Positions 44,102 through 52,841 of a stretch of DNA of 64,000 nt are shown here, one piece after another; the stretch's first letter is position 1; every line of letters starts with the position of its first letter. Both the position numbers and the translations under genes were made by a program. Where the stretch lies: the NCBI GenBank assembly GCA_040219355.1, contig JAVJSN010000017.1:248001-312000 (forward strand), in the 5' to 3' direction. The notes beneath the pieces were generated by a model. That model saw nothing but the letters and a program-made list of their open reading frames with translations. It did not search any database and was not told the origin of the DNA. Source of the DNA: MH13 sp040219355. GTDB taxonomy: Bacteria; Pseudomonadota; Alphaproteobacteria; Rhizobiales; MH13.

Positions 44102-44596
44102 TCATGGAATGAGAAGCAGGTGCACAGCACAGCAGCTGGCGAGCACTTTGCCCACTCACGGCGCAAAGGCTAAAGCCGCTCGCGCGGCGGCTTGACCACG
44201 AAAATCCTCGCGCTGATGGAAGCGACCGGCCGTCTGATCCCGCTAATGCTTACAGAAGGTCAGGTCCAAGATGGCCGTTCGCCGCCAGACATGTATGCTA
44301 ATGTCAACGCAGGAATCACGGTGCTGGCAGACTGGATTTTTGACAGCGATACCGTGCGCGACAATCTGAAGGCGCCTGGAGCTATTGCCAACATCGACCC
44401 AATACCAAACCGCGTGAAACGACCGCAGTTCAACCGAACATATTTTAGGCAGCGCAATCAAGTCGAACGGTTCTTCAGCAAACTCAAGCACGTCCGTGCG
44501 GTCGCAACCAGGTCCGACAAACGGGATGACAACTGTCTCGCGTCAGTTCAACTCGGATCACTAAGGATTTTATTGCGAACCTATGATTGGATGGCC
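44102..44596 (+). pseudogene. Decayed IS5-family transposase remnant
   Basis: The frame starting with VHSTAAGEHFAHSRRKG, then an in-frame TAA at 44171, then SRSRGGLTTKILALMEATG, matches the C-terminal half of IS5/IS427-type transposases. LADWIFDSD holds the second catalytic Asp and RNQVERFFSKLK the Glu. The region before ~44102, including the first Asp, is missing or scrambled, and the stop codon at the end has been lost. No inverted repeats or target duplication were recognised. This is the only mobile-element trace in the window. Confidence 0.8.
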
Positions 44597-44608
44597 AAGG
44601 AAGCATTG

Positions 44609-45397
44609 ATGGACGTTACAACAAGACTTGTATTCGCAAAGAAAACCGCGGCCGCCGCTGCTGCGTTTGCGCACGAAAAGTTTAAATCGCTGGATCAATT
44701 GACGATTGAACGCAAGGGGCACCAGGACCTCGTTTCCGAGGCTGATCGAGAGACTGAAACGCTCATCCGCCAATCGATCGAGAGCACCTGGCCGGATGAC
44801 GGAATTGTCGGCGAAGAGCATGGCCGCAAACACGGCACAAGCGGTTACGATTGGGTAATTGATCCAATCGACGGCACTGCAAATTATGTCGCCGGGATTC
44901 CCCATTGGTGTGTTGTGTTGGCCTGTACCTTTGAACGTCTGCCGATCCTCGGCGTCATCCATGACCCGAACACCGATGAGGTGTTCAGCGCGTCCAAGGG
45001 CCAGGGTGCGCATGTGAATGGCAAACCGCTGATGGTGGCCCAATGCAGCGCGCTGAGTGATGGCTCGATCGCAACGGGAACCTCTGGCCGTTCAGACAAC
45101 GATGAGGCATCCTCGCTAGTGGGCGCTGTACTGCACGGGGGCGGCATGTATTTCCGTTCCGCCTCAGGCGCGTTAATGCTGGCTTATGTCGCCGCCGGTC
45201 GACTGCTTGGGTACATTGAAGACCATATGAACTCTTGGGACTGTTTCGCCGCGCTTTTGATGGTTGCTGAAGCTGGGGGCAAACATCTTCCTTTGGATGC
45301 CCAAAAAGCGCTCGAAGACGGGACGCGCCTGGTGGCAGGGGCGCCTGGTGTTTATCCACAATTGGTTCAGATAGCTGACGATGTGTATGGCGGCTGA
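44609..45397 (+). CDS. Inositol monophosphatase family protein
   Basis: A 262-residue Mg-dependent phosphatase of the IMPase superfamily. Metal and catalytic motifs are KGHQDLVSEAD, GEEHG, WVIDPIDGTANYVAG and the C-terminal WDCFAALLMVAEAGG. ATG 44609 gives a normal N-terminus and has AAGGAAGC upstream. The frame is continuous with the decayed transposase upstream, so an in-frame hybrid could be made from earlier starts. It lies convergent to a SorC regulator. Sugar or polyol phosphate dephosphorylation is likely, given the adjacent sugar operon. Confidence 0.87.
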   Translation: MDVTTRLVFAKKTAAAAAAFAHEKFKSLDQLTIERKGHQDLVSEADRETETLIRQSIESTWPDDGIVGEEHGRKHGTSGYDWVIDPIDGTANYVAGIPHWCVVLACTFERLPILGVIHDPNTDEVFSASKGQGAHVNGKPLMVAQCSALSDGSIATGTSGRSDNDEASSLVGAVLHGGGMYFRSASGALMLAYVAAGRLLGYIEDHMNSWDCFAALLMVAEAGGKHLPLDAQKALEDGTRLVAGAPGVYPQLVQIADDVYGG

Positions 45398-45424
45398 GCG
45401 GCAATCGGCCCCATGTGTTGGTGG

Positions 45425-46387
45425 TCATTGCATCAACAGCGAAGAGGCTAGGGTTTCATCGATCAGCAAGCGCTTGGCGAACCCCGCTCTCAAGACCGCC
45501 AGTGTGGCAGTTGTCTTCCGCTTGCCTGAAGCTAGGATAACCGTGTCCATCTCAGACATTTCGTTTGGCCGAACACAGGGCGTGCAAGCGTTCAGCGGTG
45601 TGTCGGCCACGGAACCATCCTCAGCGAAAAACACGCCACAGCAATCCCCAACGACGCCAGCGGCCTGCAGTTCCTCTTTCTGTTCGTCTGTGAATATTTG
45701 ACTTTCGAACAGGATGGCGCCTGGTCCGCATTCTCCCACGCTCATCAATGCATGATCTGCGGCTCGCGCCACCTGAAGGGCCTTGTTCACGAGCCGTTGT
45801 TGCATGAGTGTCTGACAGGCCTCGGCGCTGTCGGCAATGAAGGGCGCGGGCATCAGCATGGCGCTGCCCTGGGTCGTTGCCGCCAAGCGAATGCATACGT
45901 CGCCCGGAGCGGTGTGCGTGGCGTCGGCGACCGACCCCATGATTGAAACGAAACGCACGTCGCTCTTGCGTATGCGCGAAAGGTTGTCCGCCATCGCGGA
46001 GAGCGTCCGGCCCCAACCCACACCAACAGTCAGCGGTTCGTCCACGGACAAAACACGTGCCAGATAGTTGGCCGCGAGTATGCCAACCGCATTTCGCTCA
46101 TAGGCCTCGTCTTCCAGGCTCAGTGGAACAGGAGCGACCTGGACCTCTTCAAGCGCGAATTTCGATGCCAGTTGGTCGGCGAGCGCCAGTGTTTTTGAAG
46201 TGCGATGCTCGACCGAAATGCGCACCAAGCCCTGTTCGCGTGCGTCGGCCAACATACGTACAACTTTGAACCGTGACACGCCTAAGCGGTCGCTGATCTC
46301 CTGCTGGCTCAGATTGCCAACATAGTAGAGCCAAGCGGCCTGCGCGACATCATCTTGGACGCGGCTTTCTGCGGCCGACATATCCAC
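45425..46387 (-). CDS. SorC/DeoR-type sugar-binding transcriptional regulator 1
   Basis: A 320-residue SorC-family regulator. The N-terminal helix-turn-helix (AAWLYYVGNLSQQEISDRLGVSRFKVVRML) is followed by the sugar-phosphate-binding domain with VGVGWGRTLSAMADNL, FVSIMGSVADATH and DCCGVFFAEDGS. A GGGAGGAACT lies before GTG 46387; ATG 46381 is an alternative start. It is transcribed divergently from the sugar ABC/DhaKL operon, with a perfect palindrome in between, and is probably its repressor. The inducer is probably a phosphorylated sugar or polyol. Confidence 0.88.
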   Translation of the reverse strand: MDMSAAESRVQDDVAQAAWLYYVGNLSQQEISDRLGVSRFKVVRMLADAREQGLVRISVEHRTSKTLALADQLASKFALEEVQVAPVPLSLEDEAYERNAVGILAANYLARVLSVDEPLTVGVGWGRTLSAMADNLSRIRKSDVRFVSIMGSVADATHTAPGDVCIRLAATTQGSAMLMPAPFIADSAEACQTLMQQRLVNKALQVARAADHALMSVGECGPGAILFESQIFTDEQKEELQAAGVVGDCCGVFFAEDGSVADTPLNACTPCVRPNEMSEMDTVILASGKRKTTATLAVLRAGFAKRLLIDETLASSLLMQ

Positions 46388-46420
46388 AGTTCCTCCCGTG
46401 AAAGCCGATCGTCAAAACGC

Positions 46421-46448
46421 TTGACGTCGATTTTCCGCCAACTATAGT
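46421..46448 (+). promoter_or_regulatory. Sigma-70-type promoter for the sugar ABC/dhaKL operon
   Basis: TTGACG (46421-46426) and TATAGT (46443-46448) are separated by 16 bases, close to consensus. The predicted transcription start, near 46455, lies within the palindrome that follows, about 135 bases upstream of the binding-protein start. Confidence 0.6.
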
Positions 46449-46454
46449 CACATA

Positions 46455-46471
46455 TGTGCAGGGCCTGCACA
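46455..46471. promoter_or_regulatory. Candidate SorC operator
   Basis: TGTGCAGG and CCTGCACA form a perfect 8-bp inverted repeat around a single G, with CA/TG matches two bases further out. An overlapping palindrome CACATATGTG lies at 46449-46458. The site starts seven bases after the -10 element and covers the expected transcription start, an ideal repressor position for the divergent SorC protein. Confidence 0.6.
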
Positions 46472-46592
46472 AGTGTTGGCGAAAGGCGTTTCGGTCGAGG
46501 TTACCGATGACTTCCGCTACTCTTAAACGACGTCGTCGCCCGAAGAGCGGCCAATAAAAAAACGCCGCGCGTCGGCGAAAGGGAGAAACACC

Positions 46593-47573
46593 ATGAAGAC
46601 ACGTATCACGTTGTTGGCAGCGGCACTTATGGCGGGCACCGCCAGTGTATCGATTGCTGATGACCATTCCGCCGACATCGCAACGGTCGTTAAAATCGCC
46701 GGTATCCAGTGGTTCAACCGCATGGAAGAGGGCGTGCAAACCTTTGCTGATGAAACAGGCAATAACGCATTCCAAGTCGGGCCTGCACAGGCTGATCCGC
46801 AGCAACAAGCCGCTCTGATCGAAGACATGATTGCCCAAGGTGTTGATGCTCTTGCGGTCGTTCCAATGTCGCCAGAAGCGCTCGAGCCTGTTCTGGCACG
46901 CGCCATGGAAGCTGGCATCGCTGTGATCACGCATGAGGCTGCGTCACAGCAAAACATGCACTACGATATCGAGGCCTTCGTGAACGAAGATTTCGGCGCC
47001 AACCTCATGGAGCAGCTGGCCCAATGCATGGGCGGTGAAGGCGAATATGCCGTGTTTGTGGGATCTTTGACCTCACAAACGCACAATCAATGGGTCGATG
47101 GTGCAATCGCCCACCAGGAAGCCAACTATCCCAACATGACGCTGGTAGGCGACAAGAACGAAACGTTCGATGACGCTGAGGATGCCTACACCAAGGCTCA
47201 GGAAGTGCTGCGCGCCTTCCCCAATGTGCGCGGCATGCAGGGTTCGGCTTCCACTGACGTTGCCGGTATCGGCCGCGCCATTGAAGAGCGTGGACTTGAA
47301 GATGACACCTGCGTGTTCGGGACTTCGCTCCCGTCAATTGCCGGGCAGTACATCGAAACCGGCGCAGTTGATGGCATCGGGTTCTGGGATCCAGCCGTGG
47401 CTGGGCAGGCGATGAACCAGCTTGCCGTAATGGTCATGAATGGTGAAGAAGTGACGGACGGTATGGACCTTGGTTTGCCTGGCTATGAAAACATTCGTCT
47501 CGACGGCAAGGTGATCTACGGCACCGCTTGGGTGAACGTGGACGCCAGCAACATGGCCGATTTCCCGTTCTAA
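46593..47573 (+). CDS. Sugar ABC transporter substrate-binding protein
   Basis: A 326-residue periplasmic receptor. Signal peptide residues 1-22 precede a type-1 binding-protein fold with VVKIAGIQWFNRMEEGVQTFADETG, GVDALAVVPMSPEAL, AVITHEAAS and GSASTDVAGIGRAIEERGL. The pattern is nearest the rhamnose/AI-2-type (RhaS/LsrB-like) receptors. It supplies ligand to the ATPase and the two permeases encoded downstream. It is the first gene of the SorC-controlled operon. Confidence 0.88.
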   Translation: MKTRITLLAAALMAGTASVSIADDHSADIATVVKIAGIQWFNRMEEGVQTFADETGNNAFQVGPAQADPQQQAALIEDMIAQGVDALAVVPMSPEALEPVLARAMEAGIAVITHEAASQQNMHYDIEAFVNEDFGANLMEQLAQCMGGEGEYAVFVGSLTSQTHNQWVDGAIAHQEANYPNMTLVGDKNETFDDAEDAYTKAQEVLRAFPNVRGMQGSASTDVAGIGRAIEERGLEDDTCVFGTSLPSIAGQYIETGAVDGIGFWDPAVAGQAMNQLAVMVMNGEEVTDGMDLGLPGYENIRLDGKVIYGTAWVNVDASNMADFPF

Positions 47574-47584
47574 GTACGAAGTTC

Positions 47585-47610
47585 ATAGGGCGGCTTTGTA
47601 GCCGCCCTAT
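47585..47610 (+). terminator. Stem-loop after the second sugar-binding-protein gene
   Basis: ATAGGGCGGCT (47585-47595) and AGCCGCCCTAT (47600-47610) form a perfect 11-bp stem with a TTGT loop, 11 bases after the receptor stop. Only two T follow, so RNA stabilisation or partial attenuation is likelier than full termination. It occupies the same place as the hairpin at 12761 in the other sugar transporter operon. Confidence 0.65.
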
Positions 47611-47633
47611 TTCCTCCGCATGCTCTGACCAGT

Positions 47634-49163
47634 TTGAAAGGCTTGGCATCCGCCGTGGCCAATCCCGACGCGTCTCCCACGACGGCACCGCTGATCGATC
47701 TGCGGGCCATCACCAAACGATATGCCGGAGTGACGGCGCTCGACACAGTGGATTTCACCATTGCTGCAGGTGAGGCTGTTTGCCTGGCCGGTGAGAACGG
47801 CTCTGGGAAATCAACGCTGATCAAGATCATTTCGGGCGTTGAGCAGCATACCACCGGGCAAATCTACATTGACGGCGTCAAGGTCGATCACAACAACCCA
47901 CGCAGAGCCGCTGCCCATGGCGTGATGGTGATCTTCCAGGATTTCTCACTGTTTCCCAATCTGCAAGTCTACGAGAATATCGCCTATCCCAGTCAATTGG
48001 GCGCGCGAAATCGGCTTTTTGATCGGGCGGCAGCGCGAAAGATGGCCTCTGATGTTCTGACCAAGATCGGCGTCGATATTGATCTTGATACGCGCGTCGA
48101 AGCGCTGCCAGTGGCGCAAAAGCAATTGGTGGCCATATGCCGGGCGCTGGCTTCGAAAGCGCGTTTGATCATTATGGATGAGCCCACAACCGCGCTCACA
48201 GAGCGCGAGGTTGCAAGGCTCCTGAATATCATCCGCAAACTGAAGGAAGACGGCGTGGCGGTGGTGTTTGTCAGCCACAAGCTCGCAGAAGTTCTCGACG
48301 TCAGTGAGAAGGTGGTGGTGCTGCGCAACGGCAAAAAGGTTGCCGATGGGAATGCCAAAGACTTCGATACCAAATCATTGGCATTCCACATGACGGGCCG
48401 CGAAGTGCCAGAATCGGCCCCTGAGCCCTTGAAAGCGGGCGCAGCGACGTTGATGCAGGTCGAGGGCCTATCGAAAACGAGCGTTTTTGAAAACGTCTCG
48501 CTAGAGTTGAAGGCCGGAGAGATCCTCGGCATCACCGGCTTGCTTGGAAGTGGTCGAACGTCCCTTGCAAAAGCGCTTTTTGGTCTTGTGAGACCAGATG
48601 CAGGGACAATCAATTTTGATGGCACAAAGGTTCCTCTCGGCGACCCAGTAGCTGCCTCAAAAGTCGGCATCGGTTATGTTCCTGAAGATCGGCTCACAGA
48701 GGGCTTGTTTCTCACCCAATCCATCCTGAGGAACGTCGCGATTGGACGCCTCGACAACCACACCAAAGGCGGTTTGTTGGATATGGGCGGACTTTTGAGT
48801 GAGGCCGCCGACTGGATCAGCCGCCTCAAGATTAAGGCGCCGGATATTGCCGCGCCCGTTCAATCCCTCTCGGGCGGCAACCAACAAAGGGTTTCTCTTG
48901 CCCGTTGGCTGTCGCGTGCGCCAAGGGTTTTGCTGCTCAATGGTCCGAGTGTCGGCGTTGATGTTGGTTCGAAGGCCGACATCCATGACATTATCCGTGA
49001 TCTGGCGAAGAATGGGATAGGGATCATTATGATATCGGACGATCTGCCCGAGCTCCTGGCCACCTGCCATCGGATTTTGGTGATGAGGGATGGTCGCATC
49101 ACCGATGAGCTTGTCGGTGCTTCAACGACCGAAGCCGATCTCGCACGTCGGCTTGCCTCCTAA
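47634..49163 (+). CDS. Sugar ABC transporter ATP-binding protein (RbsA/RhaT-type tandem ATPase)
   Basis: A ~509-residue tandem ATPase. The first domain has Walker A GENGSGKSTLIK, a signature-like ALPVAQKQLVAI and Walker B LIIMDEPTTAL. The second has GLLGSGRTSLAK, LSGGNQQRVSLARWL and LLLNGPSVGVDVG, where the usual Asp-Glu of Walker B is Asn-Gly. The Walker B change and weak first signature mean one site may be non-hydrolytic. The start is uncertain: TTG 47634, TTG 47643 and GTG 47655 are all possible. The stop shares TAATG with the next permease. Confidence 0.9.
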   Translation: MKGLASAVANPDASPTTAPLIDLRAITKRYAGVTALDTVDFTIAAGEAVCLAGENGSGKSTLIKIISGVEQHTTGQIYIDGVKVDHNNPRRAAAHGVMVIFQDFSLFPNLQVYENIAYPSQLGARNRLFDRAAARKMASDVLTKIGVDIDLDTRVEALPVAQKQLVAICRALASKARLIIMDEPTTALTEREVARLLNIIRKLKEDGVAVVFVSHKLAEVLDVSEKVVVLRNGKKVADGNAKDFDTKSLAFHMTGREVPESAPEPLKAGAATLMQVEGLSKTSVFENVSLELKAGEILGITGLLGSGRTSLAKALFGLVRPDAGTINFDGTKVPLGDPVAASKVGIGYVPEDRLTEGLFLTQSILRNVAIGRLDNHTKGGLLDMGGLLSEAADWISRLKIKAPDIAAPVQSLSGGNQQRVSLARWLSRAPRVLLLNGPSVGVDVGSKADIHDIIRDLAKNGIGIIMISDDLPELLATCHRILVMRDGRITDELVGASTTEADLARRLAS

Positions 49164-50167
49164 TGCTTACCGGATTGCTTCCCAAGGGATTTTGGACCCG
49201 CAACGAGACACTTGTTGCTGGCGTCATTCTCGCCTTCTGCCTAATGGCGACGCTCTCCGATCCACTGTTTTTCACGGTTACGACTCTGTCGGATCTTTTG
49301 CGCGCCTCGATTGTGATTGGTATTCTGGCCATTGGAGCCATGGTGGTTCTGATCTCAGGCGGTATCGATGTCAGTTTCACGGCCGTCGCCGTGTTCGCCA
49401 TGTATGTCGCGACGCGGATCGCGCTCGCCGTCTGGCCGGACATGCCCTGGCCGATGATCTTCGCCCTTGCCATGTTCGTGGGGGCAGGTCTTGGTGCGAT
49501 CAATGGACTGTTTATTGCCTTTTTCAAATTGCCGACCCTCATTGTCACGCTGGGGACTTTGTCGGTTTTCCGCGGCTTCCTGCTGACGTTCGTCGGCTCG
49601 CAACGGATTTCCGATCTGCCGCCTGAGATGCGCGATTTTTCACGTGGTGTTCTGGCGCGAGGAACAACGGAAGCTGGCAGCTTCTATTCTATCCCATGGT
49701 CGGCTCTGGCGTTGCTGGCGGTTATCGTCCTGACCTGGTTCATGCTGAAAAAGACGATGCTCGGTCGCTCGATTTATGCCATTGGTGGAAGCCAAGAGAG
49801 TGCACGGCGCATTGGCATCAATGTGCAGTGGACACAGTTTTTCATCTACGTCTATGTCGGTGCGCTCGCTGGGTTGGCGGGGATTATTCACGGCTCGGTT
49901 GGCAGGATGGCTGATCCCTTTTCGCTCGTTGGCCTGGAGCTGTCGGTTCTTGCCGCCGTCGTGCTAGGCGGCGCCCGCCTTATCGGCGGCTATGGCACGA
50001 TCACAGGTACGCTTTTAGGTGTTGTCCTGATCGTGCTGGTGCAGACCAACCTTATCGTGATTGGCATCCCGACCATCTGGCAGTCTGTTACCATCGGATT
50101 GCTGATTTTGCTGGGTACAGGCGTGCCAGCCTACCGCGCCAAACGCGCCGCGGCCCGAGCCGGTTAG
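49163..50167 (+). CDS. Sugar ABC transporter permease 1
   Basis: A 334-residue RbsC-family permease with about nine to ten membrane segments, including IVIGILAIGAMVVLISGGIDVSFTA and VGLELSVLAAVVLGGARLIGGYG. It overlaps the ATPase stop by one base. With the following permease it probably forms a heterodimeric channel, as in rhamnose and AI-2 importers. Confidence 0.9.
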   Translation: MLTGLLPKGFWTRNETLVAGVILAFCLMATLSDPLFFTVTTLSDLLRASIVIGILAIGAMVVLISGGIDVSFTAVAVFAMYVATRIALAVWPDMPWPMIFALAMFVGAGLGAINGLFIAFFKLPTLIVTLGTLSVFRGFLLTFVGSQRISDLPPEMRDFSRGVLARGTTEAGSFYSIPWSALALLAVIVLTWFMLKKTMLGRSIYAIGGSQESARRIGINVQWTQFFIYVYVGALAGLAGIIHGSVGRMADPFSLVGLELSVLAAVVLGGARLIGGYGTITGTLLGVVLIVLVQTNLIVIGIPTIWQSVTIGLLILLGTGVPAYRAKRAAARAG

Positions 50168-50176
50168 GAGAGCAGA

Positions 50177-51193
50177 ATGAGTGGCGGACCACATCGAGCA
50201 CCAGGTTTCACCGAAGCGCCGGAATTCAAGCTTCTGATCATCGCTGTTGCGGTGTTTGCCTTGATGGCCGTGCTGGCCCCTGATCGCTTTCTGTCAGCGC
50301 AGAACATGACGTCTATGGCGTTCCAGTTCCCCGAATTCGCAATCCTTGCGCTCGCGATGACCATCACCATGATGACGGGGGGGATCGACCTGTCCGTGGT
50401 CGGCGTGGCGAACTTTTCGGCCGTAACAGGCGCTCTCATTCTGACGACCTTCGCCGATCCAGGTTTGGGGACGGGCGATAGCCTGATGTGGCTGAGCATT
50501 GCACTTCTCGCCTCGCTTGCCATCGGCGCGGTCTGTGGACTGGCCAACGGCACCCTGGTTGCGCATTTTGGCTTGCCACCCATCCTGGCCACGCTTGGCT
50601 CTGGGCTGGTTTTCACCGGGTTTGCGATCGCGATGACTGGCGGCAGCGCGGTGATGGGCTTCCCCAATGTGGTGGCGTGGCTTGGCAATGAACAGCTGTT
50701 TGGGGTGCCAGTGCCGCTGATCCTGTTCGCTGTCTTGGCCCTGTTGCTGCACGTCTTACTTACGCGCACCGCTTTCGGTCTGCGGGTGACGATGTATGGC
50801 GCCAACCCGTTAGCAGCGCTCTATGCGGCGGTGGATATCAATCGCATGATCCTCAAGGTCTATGTGATTGCCGGCATGTTTTCCTCGGTCGCTGGCATGG
50901 TGATTATGAGCCGCGCCAACTCTGCCAAGGCTGATTACGGATCATCCTATTTGTTGCTGGCCGTACTGATTGCAGTGCTAGGGGGCGTTAATCCCTATGG
51001 CGGTTATGGCCGCGTTATCGGCGTGATTCTCGCCGTGTTGTCGATGCAGTTTCTCTCGAGCGGTCTCAACATGCTGCAGGTGTCGAATTTCGCGCGAGAG
51101 TTGATTTGGGGTGCGCTGCTGATCTTCGTGATGATCATCAACACCCACGGCTTACCGGGTCTTAAGAGCCTTAAGGCAACACCATCCAAGTGA
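50177..51193 (+). CDS. Sugar ABC transporter permease 2
   Basis: A 338-residue RbsC-family permease, with FPEFAILALAMTITMMTGGIDLSVVG and SSYLLLAVLIAVLGGVNPYGGYG. It shares the fold with the preceding permease but is well diverged. AGGAGAGCAG lies before the ATG, 9 bases after the first permease. It completes the importer, followed 31 bases later by dhaK. Confidence 0.9.
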   Translation: MSGGPHRAPGFTEAPEFKLLIIAVAVFALMAVLAPDRFLSAQNMTSMAFQFPEFAILALAMTITMMTGGIDLSVVGVANFSAVTGALILTTFADPGLGTGDSLMWLSIALLASLAIGAVCGLANGTLVAHFGLPPILATLGSGLVFTGFAIAMTGGSAVMGFPNVVAWLGNEQLFGVPVPLILFAVLALLLHVLLTRTAFGLRVTMYGANPLAALYAAVDINRMILKVYVIAGMFSSVAGMVIMSRANSAKADYGSSYLLLAVLIAVLGGVNPYGGYGRVIGVILAVLSMQFLSSGLNMLQVSNFARELIWGALLIFVMIINTHGLPGLKSLKATPSK

Positions 51194-51224
51194 CCCTTCC
51201 AACCCGCCCGACAGGAGAACGGTT

Positions 51225-52226
51225 ATGAAAAAGATACTCAATCAGCCCGAAGCGTATGTTGACGAGATGCTCGAGGGCTTTGTCGCGGCGCACCCTGAAT
51301 ACTACGCTATGTATGGGGACACCGGAAAGGTCGTGACTCGAGCGACCAAAGCGAAAGAGGGCAAGGTTGGTATCGTCACCGGCGGGGGGTCCGGCCACCT
51401 TCCCGTCTTTACCGGGTATGTTGGTGAAGGCCTCCTGGATGCCTGCGCAATTGGAGACGTGTTCGCTTCGCCCTCCGCCGAGCAAATGGCCGATGCGTTG
51501 CGTGCGGCCAATCATGGCGCTGGCGTGCTGCGCCTTTATGGCAACTATGGCGGCGATGTGATGAACTTCGACATGGCCGGCGAGATGGTTGAATTTGAGG
51601 ATATCGAGTGCACCACCGTTGTGTTGGCAGATGATGTAGCCTCGGCGGCGCCGGCAGAAGCGGAAAAACGCCGTGGCGTGGCAGGCATGGTCTACGCCTT
51701 CAAGATCGCTGGCGCCGCAGCAGATGAAGGTCGCGATTTGGCCGGCGTGACTGCTGCAGCCCAAAAGGCCGCCGATGCGTGCCGTTCCATTGGTGCCGCG
51801 CTGTCGCCATGTACTGTGCCGCAAGCTGGCAAGCCGACCTTCGAGATCGGCGATGACGAGATGGAAATGGGCATGGGCATCCATGGCGAGCCCGGCGTCT
51901 GGCGCGGCAAGCTGCGGACCGCTGACGAAATCGCTGGCGAGGTCATGGATCGCCTTCTTGCTGACATGCCGCTTAGCTCCGGTGACCGTGTATCTGTGAT
52001 GGTCAACTCCCTAGGCGCGACGCCTCCAGAGGAGCTGTACATCCTGTATAGGGTCGTCAAAGCACGCCTTGAGGGGGCAGGCGCGACCATTGTCATGCCC
52101 TTGGTGGGTCGCTACGCGACGTCGATGGAGATGGCAGGCGTTTCGTTCACGCTTTGCAAACTCGATGACGAGCTGGAAAAGCTTCTCAAAGCACCCTGCG
52201 ACTGCGCTTTTTGGAGGGTCAGTTGA
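51225..52226 (+). CDS. dhaK: Dihydroxyacetone kinase subunit DhaK (substrate-binding subunit)
   Basis: A 333-residue DhaK-family protein. His220 in MGMGIHGEPG is the residue that covalently binds the ketone as a hemiaminal; GGGSGHLPVF supplies His58, and the late VNSLGATPPEELYILY block is also typical. It presents short-chain ketoses or aldoses (dihydroxyacetone, erythrulose, glyceraldehyde) for phosphorylation by DhaL. No PTS protein DhaM is nearby, so the phosphate source may be ATP. GGAGAACGGTT precedes the ATG. In this transport operon a tetrulose or triose substrate is plausible; DhaK-type erythrulose kinases are known. Confidence 0.92.
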   Translation: MKKILNQPEAYVDEMLEGFVAAHPEYYAMYGDTGKVVTRATKAKEGKVGIVTGGGSGHLPVFTGYVGEGLLDACAIGDVFASPSAEQMADALRAANHGAGVLRLYGNYGGDVMNFDMAGEMVEFEDIECTTVVLADDVASAAPAEAEKRRGVAGMVYAFKIAGAAADEGRDLAGVTAAAQKAADACRSIGAALSPCTVPQAGKPTFEIGDDEMEMGMGIHGEPGVWRGKLRTADEIAGEVMDRLLADMPLSSGDRVSVMVNSLGATPPEELYILYRVVKARLEGAGATIVMPLVGRYATSMEMAGVSFTLCKLDDELEKLLKAPCDCAFWRVS

Positions 52227-52825
52227 GCATAGACAAAGCAGGTCTTTTGGCCGCCATCGACCGCATCGCGGCGGCGATGGAGCGCGACTTTGATGAACTC
52301 AACACCGCGGACGGAGCGCTGGGTGATGGTGATCTTGGTGTCACCATGACACGCGGCATGCGGGCTATCCTTGAGAAGAAAGACGAGTTGCCCGACGATC
52401 TGGGCATGGCCCTGTTCCAGTGTGCGCAAGCTTTCACCAAGTCATCCGGCTCATCCTATGGAACCCTGATGGCTACCGGTCTCATGAGCGCGGCGAAGGC
52501 TCTGAAGGGCCAAACGAGCATCAATGTCGATCAGGTCAGCGCCCTGATCTCAGGCGCGCGCGATAAGATGCAAGAACGAGGCAAAGCCGAACTGGGCGGC
52601 AAAACGGTTCTGGACGCGCTCGACTATGTTGCCAGGGCCACCGATGGCGCAGCCGATCCGGCGCAGGCCTCCGCTGTTGCCGTGGATCAGGCGTTGTATG
52701 ACTTTCGCAACAAGCCCGCCACGATAGGGCGGGCACGGATTTTTGGCGAAAAAAGCATCGGAATGGACGACCCGGGCATGCTGGCGATGCAACGCATCGT
52801 GAAAGCCGCTGCCGGCGCAGAATAG
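52223..52825 (+). CDS. dhaL: Dihydroxyacetone kinase subunit DhaL (nucleotide-binding subunit)
   Basis: A 200-residue all-helical subunit. The metal/nucleotide motif is ADGALGDGDLGVTMTRG, with KSSGSSYGTLMATGLMSAAKAL and a late DPGMLAMQRIV. I place the start at TTG 52223 (MSIDKAGLLAAIDRI) because GGAGGG sits just upstream and it overlaps the dhaK stop by four bases; TTG 52211 is an alternative. It transfers phosphate to the ketone held on DhaK. It is the last gene of the first SorC-controlled operon. Confidence 0.9.
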   Translation: MSIDKAGLLAAIDRIAAAMERDFDELNTADGALGDGDLGVTMTRGMRAILEKKDELPDDLGMALFQCAQAFTKSSGSSYGTLMATGLMSAAKALKGQTSINVDQVSALISGARDKMQERGKAELGGKTVLDALDYVARATDGAADPAQASAVAVDQALYDFRNKPATIGRARIFGEKSIGMDDPGMLAMQRIVKAAAGAE

Positions 52826-52841
52826 GGCGACCACTCGCCCT
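52824..52841. terminator. Short hairpin between convergent dhaL and aldo/keto reductase genes
   Basis: AGGGCGA (52824-52830) and TCGCCCT (52835-52841) pair around a CCAC loop. It overlaps both stop codons and lies in the only gap between two convergent genes. T-tracts are short on both sides, so efficiency is uncertain. Confidence 0.5.

Noticed and set aside
52223..52825. Leu in the DhaL motif GDGDLG instead of His as a lost active-site residue
   Set aside because: That position varies in the family (for example Thr in some dihydroxyacetone kinases), so it is not evidence of inactivity.
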